In this document: positions 40,336-49,640 of the stretch, one piece after another | Layout of the letters: the number at the start of each line of letters is the position of its first letter | Numbering within the stretch: the stretch's first letter is position 1 | NCBI GenBank assembly: GCA_013399875.1 | Contig: VXAZ01007995.1 | Location: forward strand, 3,327,486 to 3,391,485 | Reading direction: 5' to 3' | Length of the DNA: 64,000 nucleotides | Source of the DNA: Gymnorhina tibicen | Taxonomy: Eukaryota > Chordata > Aves > Passeriformes > Artamidae | Translations under genes and position numbers: made by a program | Notes under the pieces: generated by a model | What the model saw: the letters and a program-made list of their open reading frames with translations, nothing else | What the model was told of the DNA's origin: nothing | Databases searched by the model: none

Positions 40336-41097
40336 TGTGCATCTCGGTGCGAGCAGGTCGGAAATCACGGCGGGAGGGGGGTCGGGGTCCCGTCCTCTCC
40401 TCGCCAGCCCACTCGCACCTCCCTCAGCTGCCCACGGTTCGTGCCCGTGTGTGCGCACCCGCCTGCGCACGGTTCACTTAAGGACGTGCGTGTCTGTATC
40501 TAAATGGTCGTTTCGGTAGTTAGGTACAGCTCAAAGGTCGCTTAGAGGTAAAAAAATATACATATGTATGGAATGAGAGACCATTTCTCTCTGTATGGAC
40601 ACACACGTGCAAACAGCCGAATATTTGATAAAGTTTCCTGCAAATGCCATGTATTTATGTATTCACCTACTCTGTCAGTCTAAGATACCCGTAATTGTCT
40701 GTCATACGAACATGCTGCTTTTATAATTCCAATTCTCATTTAAGAACCTAATTCGCCTCAATATATACACCAAATTTAGTTGAAAGTGTATGTTTACATA
40801 AAGATATACATAAATTTACTTCGAAATACGTTTTACAGTATACAGAACTGTATATACAATTTCGAACTACAAGTAATGTGTCTATAACGTACCTCATGAG
40901 TATGAGGCGCATTTCATGGCGTGTTTCACAAACGTATCATGGAATTAATTACGAAACTGTCATATGTGTCATCTATCTATACGGAGGTATAAGCATGTGT
41001 GTGTGTGCGCACTCAACTTGTAAACTGCCAGTGGACGAACAGGACGAAGTAGGAGGCAGAAGTCCCGGGCAGCCATATATCAGAAAAAACCCACCCC

Positions 41098-41145
41098 GGG
41101 GGATATAAACACGCTGATTTTGTTTCGGAGCCTGGCTCGGCTCAC
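41098..41145 (+). promoter_or_regulatory. Possible TATA-type core promoter
   Basis: GGGGGATATAAACACG places a TATA-like ATATAAA (41,103-41,109) directly after a G run (a BRE-like flank) inside the CpG-rich domain. An initiator-like CTCACCA lies about 35 bp downstream. Directionality and use are inference. Confidence 0.25.
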
Positions 41146-42069
41146 CAGGAGAAAAGTCAATTCGAAAGCAGGGACAGTCGGGCTGGTCTCGCCGGCGGAG
41201 CAGGAGGGTCCCGGGACCCCCCAAGGTCCCCGCCAGCCCCTGGCGCAATCACCCCGGGGCAGGTGATCATGGTTGCGGGACTAAAAACCTTGTGTTTCCA
41301 CCCGCTTGATCTCAGAAGGAAGAGCCGGTATCAACATAGAAACCTCCGCAGAAAATTTAAATAAAGACGCAACAACAAAACAAAATAATAAAGAAAATAA
41401 ATTAAAAGTCGCAACGAAACGGACCCAAACAGCCTCTCCTGGCGGAGCCAGCCCAATCCAAAGCCACTCGTTGATTTCAGCAAAATTCATTGTGGGGAAG
41501 GGGGGGAAAGTTGGTGTGGTTTGGTTCGGGACAAGGGTTTCCCGACATTTTTCTAAGATGATTTTGTATCGGCCGATGTGTCTGTGTAAAAAGCTCTTCG
41601 GGATGCAGCCCGTGGAGGGCTGCGCGGCTTTGCTGTCCCACGGCAGCGGGAGAGGAGGGGTCGCTGGAGGGAGGATGGAGAAGCTACAAGCGGCGTGCGG
41701 GGGTTGCTGAATCGAAAGACGGAGGAAGACTGAGAGATTCTAAAAAAGAATGAGCGGGGGAAAAAAAGAAATTACGAGAAGGACAGTTAGCGGTGGGAAG
41801 GGTCGGGGTGTTGAGGGGGGCTTCGGGGTCAGGCGGATTTCCCCTCGACTACCGCAACCCTACGCGGGGAAAGAAAAAGAACTATAAAGCAAGAAAGCAG
41901 TGTAGGAGAGCCGCAGCTGTGCGCCAGGTGATGGGGCCGGAGCGCCCGGCGGCCGGGAAGCGGCTCGGGACGGCGGCAGGACGCAGCCCTCGGCCCCGCA
42001 GCCCGGTTCCGGGGAGAGACCGCCTGGCTTGGAGGTTTGTTGCTCGCTAATGATCAACATCTTTCTTTG

Positions 42070-42077
42070 CTAATTAG
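42070..42077. promoter_or_regulatory. CTAATTAG palindromic homeodomain site in the CpG island
   Basis: Perfect CTAATTAG preceded by CTAATGATCAACATC, forming an AT-rich homeobox-type pocket of about 35 bp between strongly GC-rich sequences. Confidence 0.35.
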
Positions 42078-42719
42078 AAGTGCCTGGCGATGCCGGCGCC
42101 TTTGCGCTCCGCCGGGAGGGCACGGCCACCCCCTCCGCCGGGGACCACCCCGTTTGGGACATCTCGCGGTGCCACCGCGGGAGCCACCTTCCCGCGTGCA
42201 CCTGCACCGGGCCGGGGGGGACACGGCAAACAACCCCCTCCTTCTTTCCCTCCTTCCAAAACCTGCAGCTACCTCCTGGCACTGTGCTCACGAACCGGGC
42301 GATGCCCTTGAGCAAGTCCCGCAGGATCCGGTTCTTTTGAGCTAATGCAGTGAGATGTTTGTTTTCCCTGCTCGTGGGTTTGGGTTTTTTTTTAATTTTT
42401 AATAATTTTATTTTTCTTCCTGCGGGGCCGGTGCACTTCCCTCGGCGGGGCGCAGGGGGTGCCGCGGGACCGCGCGGCGCCGCGGGACGGACCGGGGCCG
42501 AGGATGAGCCGTCGGGGCTTCCTTTCGTGGTTTTTTTTTGCTATTCCATGCACACACCTTTTTCTTCTTCACCTGTCCCCGGAGGAGGGAGCCGAGCAAG
42601 GCCGCTGCCTGCTTTCCCCCACTCCCCTTCAAAGGAACGGGACCCACCCCCGCACTCGCTCCTGCCTCTCCGTCTGAGCCCCGGAACTGCCCCTCTGGAA
42701 AGGTGGGGGGCAGATGCTG

Positions 42720-42960
42720 GGATAAATAACTTCAGCTCTGCAGCCGAATTCCCAGCAGGCTAAATAAACAAACACTGTCATCCTCCTGCCGGGGGAAGGG
42801 CGAGTGTCCCCGGCTCCGGCTGTCGCCGCTGCCTCCCCCCGCCCCGCGGCGAGGGACATCCCGCACGGAAAGGCAGATTTATTGTCCCTAATCAGCAAAT
42901 CGTTTAGGTCATTACAAGCCCATTACCGAGGGACAGGAGGGGTGAGGACAAACCTTGGCC
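42720..42960. promoter_or_regulatory. Candidate conserved element at the edge of the CpG domain
   Basis: Contains GGCTAAATAAACAAACACTG (forkhead-like AAATAAACA), CCCTAATCAGCAAATCG and GGTCATTACAAG. It sits at the boundary where CpG density falls. Inference from motifs. Confidence 0.25.
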
Positions 42961-43830
42961 ACGTCTTGTCATAGCCTCTGAAAACCAGAGAATGAAACAA
43001 GGGTTCCCCAGAGAGTCCCTCGTTATCCCTCTCCTACAGGGATGTCCTCTGGACGTTTCTCTCACTGCTTTCCTTCACACTCCTGTGGCCCCCTTGAAAG
43101 AAGTCCAGTACCCCTAAATCTGACACCTCCATCCTTACTTGAAGCCCTCCCTACATCATTTGCAGCCAGGGTAATGCATCTTCCCAGTAAGGCTGAGGGG
43201 ATTGAGACCATTTCACTGGTTTTGGTGGGGTTTTTTTACTGCCAGCCCTCCTTTTCCCGACTTTTCCCCCTTATTTCTTTTCCCAGCCCCCCTGACTGAC
43301 TCATTGTTTTCCATAAAAACATCAGGGATCCAGGGCTGCCTGTGCCGTGGGTAACCCAGGGGCTGCCGTGTTCTTGCTGGCAATGCATCCCATCAGGGAG
43401 GAATTTGGGACAGAATCTCTTGGGTTTGCATTCATTTGGATCCACGCTAGGAATCCAGCTTGGAGGGAGGGAAAGGCGGTGACTCAGCCCTCTGAGAACC
43501 AGGACTCCTGTGCCACCCCTGCTGTGGCATCCTGCAGCCTCCCTGGTACCTATCCTGAGTACAAGGGATGTCACCAGCCACACAGAGCTGGGGGACTGCA
43601 CAGATCCCCACGGTGGGGCCGGAGAGACCCTCGTCTCCCCCCTCGCCCCCTTTACCTCCACCCTAGTAATTATGCAACCTCTCCTGACCCTGCTTTCTAT
43701 CCCTTTTATCCTGGCCTCAGTGCCTGTTCGCCCAAGCAGGCAGGGCTGAGCCGTTGGAGATTGCTCTGAGGTCCTTCCATCTGGCACTTTCTCTCTGTTC
43801 CCCCACTCAATAAATAAAATAAGGGTCACC

Positions 43831-43855
43831 TTTTTTTTTTGATTTTTTTTTTTTT
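43831..43855 (+). repeat. Poly-T tract (A-rich on the minus strand)
   Basis: T10-GA-T13. No SINE or retrocopy body was recognised beside it. Confidence 0.9.
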
Positions 43856-44122
43856 GGATCACACACTAAGGCCCATCACAAATGAGACCCCCGAGGCTTT
43901 GATGCCTGTGTTTGGACACAAGCAATTATCTCTAATTATTGTTTTGCTTTTCAGTTTGCCCAACTTTCCAACAGCCTTGAAAAGAAACTTCAAGGAGGGG
44001 GCTCAGCAGACTGAATGAGACATTTCTCCACGAAAGCCCCTCCTAGAGCCCCCTCTCGCTTCCATATTGAGAGAAACAAAATCTTCACAAATGTTTAAGT
44101 ACAATATGGGTTTGCCAAGGGG

Positions 44123-44159
44123 TTTTCTTTTCTTTTTCTCTCTTCTTTTTTTTTTTTTT
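44123..44159 (+). repeat. T-rich low-complexity tract
   Basis: TTTTC-type units ending in an uninterrupted T run. Confidence 0.8.
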
Positions 44160-45399
44160 GAAGATGATTTCTAAAGACACGGGAACATTTGTACAAATAA
44201 GGCGCAGATGGGAGTGGGGTGGGGGAGCACACTGGAGCTGAATATCTGGGAAGGGAGGTGAAATGGTTTTCATCTGGGAAGGAAGTGGAGAAGCAGAGAT
44301 TAAAACCCCCTTAGACTTTCCCACCACTCATAAATAATACATTAAATTGCACTTACTGCTTTCTGCTCACTGAGGAGCACTGGGCAAAGGCCTCAAGTCC
44401 TGAAGAAAATTCACAGTCTGGGGCAATGGCAGGATTGGGAGGCAGGAATGGGGAGAGAGAGTGATATTTTGGGAAGTTGTTTGGAAGGATGGGAAAAAAC
44501 TAAAACCAGCACGTGAAGTCTGTGCTAAAGCGTGTGGCACACTCCTGCAGACACATATGCAGCTCTACATATGTGGGTTTTCTCCTGCTGGCAAAATGCA
44601 CCTACACACACACATACACATATATGCACGCAAATGTGCAAATTTTGGCCAAAAAATAGCCAAAATATTCTCACAGGCTGAGGCACAATGGTGCACACAG
44701 GTATCACACACACTCCCAGAGGGATGTCCATATGTGTGCTCACATCCACAGATGTACATCCACAGGTCCATCACACCTCTGGGCTCATCCACACAAGGAG
44801 GAGGGGGAAGGATGGAGATAAACAGGTAGTAAAACTTGTAGTAACAACCCCCGCACTGTATGTGGATATGGTAAAGTCATTTGAGAGCAGGGATTTTACG
44901 TGGGCTGCATCAGACATCCCTCCCAGCTTCTTGAAGTGATGATAATAACAACTCCACAACCCAGGTCTCCCACTGCATAACCAAAGCCTGTGTGTTTCAG
45001 CTGCTAACCCACCACTTATTTAGCAATCCTTCACAGTAACCAGAGCAGGCTACCCAAAATATGTCCAGCCTGCTGAGAGGAATCTTTCGCTGAAAGACAT
45101 CGATCATTTTCTGCAGCTAAAATTCCTCTGCAAATCAATGCCATCCAGTCATTAGTTCTCCACAACCCAGCCTAATGGGCCATCACATCTCCATCCAAGA
45201 AAAGGAAAACACAGCCCTGCTCCTTCCCAGACCTAAGTGCACAGGCCAAGGTTGGCAAAGGTGGGGGAGCTTTTGTTTATCGCTCCCCTCCTTTGGTGGT
45301 AGCACTGCAGAGAAGTGGTGTCATAAATATTTGTCTTTCTGCCTGGCTGTCTGTCAATATCCATGTCTAAAATCCACTCTAACTATAAATATATAAACA

Positions 45400-45490
45400 T
45401 GGCTTAGCCTGGACTTGGCAGTGCCGGTTAACAGTTGGACTCGATGATCTTAAAGGTCTTTTCCACCCTAAATGGTTCTATGAATCCATG
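45400..45490 (+). mobile_element. CR1 LINE fragment, short 3' end
   Basis: The blocks GACTTGGCAGTGCCGGTTAA, GTTGGACTCGATGATCTTAA and AGGTCTTTTCCACCCTAAAT, then GGTTCTATGAATCCATGA, match the avian CR1 3' terminus almost continuously. The copy is about 90 bp, heavily 5'-truncated and relatively little diverged, so probably younger than the other CR1s here. Confidence 0.95.
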
Positions 45491-45960
45491 AACCAATAAC
45501 ACGTGTATTTGTACACACCATGCCATATACATAATATAGCATTAAATATGCATATAGTGAGTGTACCATTATATGCATATAAATAAACCCAGGCATGAGC
45601 GTCCCTTGGGTATTTTATTTTACTGCTTGATTAGTAGCAGCAGTAGCAGTAATAGACATATTTCTGTCAGATCTAGACTGGTAACATAAGAGCATATTAT
45701 CCTTTTAGGAAAGTAATTAGCATCAGGGATCTGATTCCTTTTGCTACCCTTCTAATTAATTATACTTGGTAATGCCATCATTAAGAAGAGCAGAGTGTTT
45801 GTTCTTTTAATCTCTCTGTAAGGGACATGAGTTGGGAACAAGCTGCTTTGCTGCGCTCTTTATTCCACCACTCGGCCTTCCTCTTTTTGTTTTTTTTCCC
45901 AGCCAGGCTTTTTGCAGCAAGAGCCTACATCCCCCTCCGCCCCCCAAACAAAACAAAACA
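45491..45960. other. Non-coding interval before the duplicated block
   Basis: AT-rich unique sequence, a small AGC/AGT-rich stretch near 45,634-45,653, then C-rich low complexity (AAAACAAAACACCCCCCC) leading into the duplicated segment. Confidence 0.55.
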
Positions 45961-46089
45961 CCCCCCCTTAAAACCCCCACCAAACTCCTCCTCCCTCCAA
46001 AAAAACTAGGAAACACAGCGAATTAAAGAAATCTTGACTTAAAAACGACCCATATGTTTGCAAATGCTTTCCAAATGATCCCTTTCTGA

Positions 46090-46400
46090 ATCCATGTGTT
46101 GTGCAGGGGGCGGCGGGGGTTGGGGGGCTGGGGGAGGACACCCCAGTACAGATTGTGGCTCTGATCCCGGGGTTTTTCCTGAGCTCGGGGGCTGTCTGCG
46201 GCGCGGCGTGACCCTTCTGCCAGGGGTCGGTGCACTCGCCCGGAGGGCGGCTGTCCCCATCGCGGGGCACAGCCACGGGCCCCGCTCCCACACGTGGGGT
46301 CCCGGATCTAAACCGCTAATTGCACGGGTTCACAGATCCTCCAGCCCAGTGCCTCGCCCAAACCCGGCTCCTCGCAGGGCCCGCATCTCTTGGGGACCAC
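46090..46400. promoter_or_regulatory. Small CpG island
   Basis: GC-rich block with many CpGs (for example GCGGCGCGGCGTGACC at about 46,199 and CCCGGATCT near 46,301), surrounded by AT-rich DNA. No exon recognised. About 3.2 kb from the edge of the large CpG domain. Confidence 0.6.
46106..46134 (+). other. Strong G-quadruplex motif
   Basis: G-runs of 5, 5, 6 and 5 separated by loops CGGC, TT and CT. The right copy of the duplication turns to N at the fourth run, which suggests a sequencing dropout here. Confidence 0.85.
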
Positions 46401-47251
46401 ACACAAGCACCGCACAGGGCTTTTGTGTGACAGAGAAAAGGGGACACATAATAGAAAGGGCGAGCAAGAGAAAAAGAGTTGGTAAACACATTGGCTGTGG
46501 TACCTAGAGACCAAGGCAGTGCGACAGGTTCCCAAGAGAAGATCAAAAGTTGGCCTTTGGGATAAGCAACTGAGCAAACTCAAGTATGTTTCTATAATGA
46601 ACTGCACAAAAGCAGCAGAAGGAGGACTGAACTGAACTCAATGAGCTGTTCATAATGCACTGATATGTATATTATATAGATATTCCCCTACCTGCCCTAC
46701 TGGCCCTGGCACACATAGGTGTGTGTGAGGGCAAAGTCCAGCCAGAAATCTGCTACACACACCACACAAGCTATAAATAGATCCCTGCAAGTAATTCTTG
46801 CCACTGAGAATTAGATAAAAAAACCTCAGAACTCTGCCTTTAGACCTGAACGAGGATAATTACACAGCTTTACCCACAGGTGCCTGCAGAGATGTGTGAG
46901 TTTACGGGCACAGGAATAGTGCTGCATTCACAAAATATGTGTGTGTGCATCACATACAGCTCAACACAAAATAAATCTGTGTTTGGATGTTCATGTTATC
47001 TATTCACACAGTTCTATGCAAATTGCAAAAATATAGAATTTGCCCTGGGTGTAGCAGGCACAGAGAGCCGTGTGTTTATTATTGTGGGACACTGGCTACT
47101 TCTGCATCTAATAAATAATCATGCTGCTCGAAAATACTGTCTTTTTCCTCAAAAATGCACAATGAGAATTTTCTTAAGAGGGTGGGATGTGTTTTTATAC
47201 TCCAAAACTTCGGCAGCCTGGGAGATCATTAATACTCATTTATCTGTCACC

Positions 47252-47273
47252 TGACATGACATCTGTCATGTCA
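47252..47273. promoter_or_regulatory. 22-bp inverted repeat with TGACA/TGTCA half-sites
   Basis: The arms TGACATGACA and TGTCATGTCA are exact reverse complements with a 2-bp centre (TC). TGACA/TGTCA is the core recognised by TALE homeodomain proteins (MEIS, PREP, TGIF). Repeated in the duplicate at 48,901-48,922. Confidence 0.55.
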
Positions 47274-47678
47274 CAGAGCTTTCCATTAGGAAGAACAGGG
47301 AGCAGTTATATTAAGTTATGTCCAAGCTATCTTCTTACAAAGAAAAGACCTCATTTGTTCCAGGAGCTAATATGCTGGTTTCCTTCACTGTTACTCACTG
47401 AGGCAGCAAGCATGGATGTGACAGCCAGACGGCTGATATGAATGCACATGGACATCTAAGGTCCAAAAGGAATATAATACAGCGTAATCCCAGTTTAACA
47501 TTATTTTAAAATAAGGGGGAAACACTTAAACTCTTCCTACATAATGATATGAATTTTGCCCTGGATAAGATTACGTGGTTTTCAAGCATGATTAGCCATA
47601 TGTCTAAACTGAAACGAGACAAAAACAAATCCAGCAACTTTGCAGCGCCGTGTGCTGAGCTCAGCGCTTTTTAGGAAG

Positions 47679-47679
47679 N
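47679..47679. other. Single-N contig join
   Basis: One N separates TTAGGAAG (47,671-47,678) from CCCCCTTAAAA, which restarts sequence seen 1,717 bp earlier. The true continuation of the left contig appears at 49,328. Confidence 0.95.
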
Positions 47680-47849
47680 CCCCCTTAAAACCCCCACCAA
47701 ACTCCTCCTCCCTCCAAAAAAACTAGGAAACACAGCGAATTAAAGAAATCTTGACTTAAAAACGACCCATATGTTTGCAAATGCTTTCCAAATGATCCCT
47801 TTCTGAATCCATGTGTTGTGCAGGGGGCGGCGGGGGTTGGGGGGCTGGG

Positions 47850-48022
47850 NNNNNNNNNNNNNNNNNNNNNNNNNNNNNNNNNNNNNNNNNNNNNNNNNNN
47901 NNNNNNNNNNNNNNNNNNNNNNNNNNNNNNNNNNNNNNNNNNNNNNNNNNNNNNNNNNNNNNNNNNNNNNNNNNNNNNNNNNNNNNNNNNNNNNNNNNNN
48001 NNNNNNNNNNNNNNNNNNNNNN
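47850..48022. other. Assembly gap, 173 N
   Basis: The left copy shows that 241 bp (46,133-46,373) belong here, so the N count under-represents the gap by 68 bp. Open frames running through the N are meaningless. Confidence 0.97.
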
Positions 48023-48900
48023 GCAGGGCCCGCATCTCTTGGGGACCACACACAAGCACCGCACAGGGCTTTTGTGTGACAGAGAAAAGGGGACACATAA
48101 TAGAAAGGGCGAGCAAGAGAAAAAGAGTTGGTAAACACATTGGCTGTGGTACCTAGAGACCAAGGCAGTGCGACAGGTTCCCAAGAGAAGATCAAAAGTT
48201 GGCCTTTGGGATAAGCAACTGAGCAAACTCAAGTATGTTTCTATAATGAACTGCACAAAAGCAGCAGAAGGAGGACTGAACTGAACTCAATGAGCTGTTC
48301 ATAATGCACTGATATGTATATTATATAGATATTCCCCTACCTGCCCTACTGGCCCTGGCACACATAGGTGTGTGTGAGGGCAAAGTCCAGCCAGAAATCT
48401 GCTACACACACCACACAAGCTATAAATAGATCCCTGCAAGTAATTCTTGCCACTGAGAATTAGATAAAAAAACCTCAGAACTCTGCCTTTAGACCTGAAC
48501 GAGGATAATTACACAGCTTTACCCACAGGTGCCTGCAGAGATGTGTGAGTTTACGGGCACAGGAATAGTGCTGCATTCACAAAATATGTGTGTGTGCATC
48601 ACATACAGCTCAACACAAAATAAATCTGTGTTTGGATGTTCATGTTATCTATTCACACAGTTCTATGCAAATTGCAAAAATATAGAATTTGCCCTGGGTG
48701 TAGCAGGCACAGAGAGCCGTGTGTTTATTATTGTGGGACACTGGCTACTTCTGCATCTAATAAATAATCATGCTGCTCGAAAATACTGTCTTTTTCCTCA
48801 AAAATGCACAATGAGAATTTTCTTAAGAGGGTGGGATGTGTTTTTATACTCCAAAACTTCGGCAGCCTGGGAGACCATTAATACTCATTTATCTGTCACC

Positions 48901-48922
48901 TGACATGACATCTGTCATGTCA
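48901..48922. promoter_or_regulatory. Second copy of the TGACA/TGTCA inverted repeat
   Basis: Identical to 47,252-47,273, present because of the duplication. Confidence 0.55.
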
Positions 48923-49149
48923 CAGAGCTTTCCATTAGGAAGAACAGGGAGCAGTTATATTAAGTTATGTCCAAGCTATCTTCTTACAAAGAAAAGACCT
49001 CATTTGTTCCAGGAGCTAATATGCTGGTTTCCTTCACTGTTACTCACTGAGGCAGCAAGCATGGATGTGACAGCCAGACGGCTGATATGAATGCACATGG
49101 ACATCTAAGGTCCAAAAGGAATATAATACAGCGTAATCCCAGTTTAACA

Positions 49150-49640
49150 TTATTTTAAAATAAGGGGGAAACACTTAAACTCTTCCTACATAATGATATG
49201 AATTTTGCCCTGGATAAGATTACGTGGTTTTCAAGCATGATTAGCCATATGTCTAAACTGAAACGAGACAAAAACAAATCCAGCAACTTTGCAGCGCCGT
49301 GTGCTGAGCTCAGCGCTTTTTAGGAAGGACAATACAGAACCCATTCAGCTGAAATGTAGCCATAGCAATTGTTTCATTGAGAGAAATATGTTGTTAGAAA
49401 AACTAAGGGAATATAGCAGCTTTAATTTGCCCACTGCTTTAGAACGAGGACGCTTGATGTAACCCAGTTTTTCAGCTTATCAGTTTGACTCTTATGCAGT
49501 AAATCTAGATAGAACTTAATCGACAGCTGTTTCTTAAAAACTCACTTAGACCCTCTCCTATCTCTCCTAATTAATTTATATTAATAAAATAACCAATATG
49601 AATTTATAAAGAAACACACCGGTAAAGACCAAAAAGGATC
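49150..49640. promoter_or_regulatory. Candidate conserved non-coding element
   Basis: AT-rich, repeat-free, with TAATTAATTTATATTAATAA-type homeodomain clusters near 49,569, and ACTTAATCGACAGCTG (E-box CAGCTG) near 49,516. The first part is also in the left duplicate. Inference only. Confidence 0.28.

Larger units (their letters stand above)
40030..42880. promoter_or_regulatory. Broad CpG-rich domain (CpG island / unmethylated valley candidate)
   Basis: Two very GC- and CpG-rich blocks (about 40,060-40,500 and 41,040-42,880) flank an AT-rich core. The core keeps CpG at about the level expected from its base composition: my hand count is about 19 CpG in 40,501-41,040. In vertebrate genomes, retained CpG marks DNA that stays unmethylated in the germ line, typically promoters and domains over developmental genes. 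No coding exon is recognisable. The longer open frames here are low-complexity Arg/Pro/Gly translations of GC-rich DNA. It could be a 5' exon plus promoter of an unseen gene, a lncRNA promoter, or an orphan island. Confidence 0.75.
42961..45399. other. Non-coding interval; no gene recognised
   Basis: A minus-strand open frame of 208 codons (43,236-43,862) begins in a poly-T tract and is not recognisable. Poly-T tracts lie at 43,831-43,855 and about 44,123-44,159. A decayed CA-rich region spans about 44,596-44,790. Homeobox-like AATTATCTCTAATTATTG occurs near 43,922. Confidence 0.5.
45963..47678 (+). repeat. Tandem duplication, left copy (probable assembly duplicate)
   Basis: Matches 47,680-49,327. 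Offset is 1,717 bp before the internal gap and 1,649 bp after it. I found one mismatch in about 1,475 comparable bases (T at 47,226 versus C at 48,875). This copy contains the full GC-rich middle (46,133-46,373) that is N in the other copy. Near-identity plus a single-N join points to two overlapping contigs or haplotypes, not biology. The 124-codon open frame at 46,880-47,254 is not recognisable as a protein. Confidence 0.95.
47680..49327 (+). repeat. Tandem duplication, right copy with internal gap
   Basis: Repeats 45,963-47,678, with the GC-rich middle replaced by N. It begins inside a C homopolymer that is seven long in the left copy. Sequence after 49,327 (GACAATACAG...) is new, so this copy belongs to the downstream contig. 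Confidence 0.95.

Noticed and set aside
43236..43862. Longest open frame, 208 codons on the minus strand
   Set aside because: Its start is a poly-T tract read as Lys codons, it has no recognisable domain, and overlapping plus-strand frames (140 and 79 codons) are open in the same place.
47685..48256. Open frames that run through the N gap
   Set aside because: They exist only because N codons are not read as stops.
46880..48903. Two near-identical 124-codon frames suggesting a duplicated small gene
   Set aside because: The duplication is best explained as a contig overlap, and the peptide shows no recognisable features.
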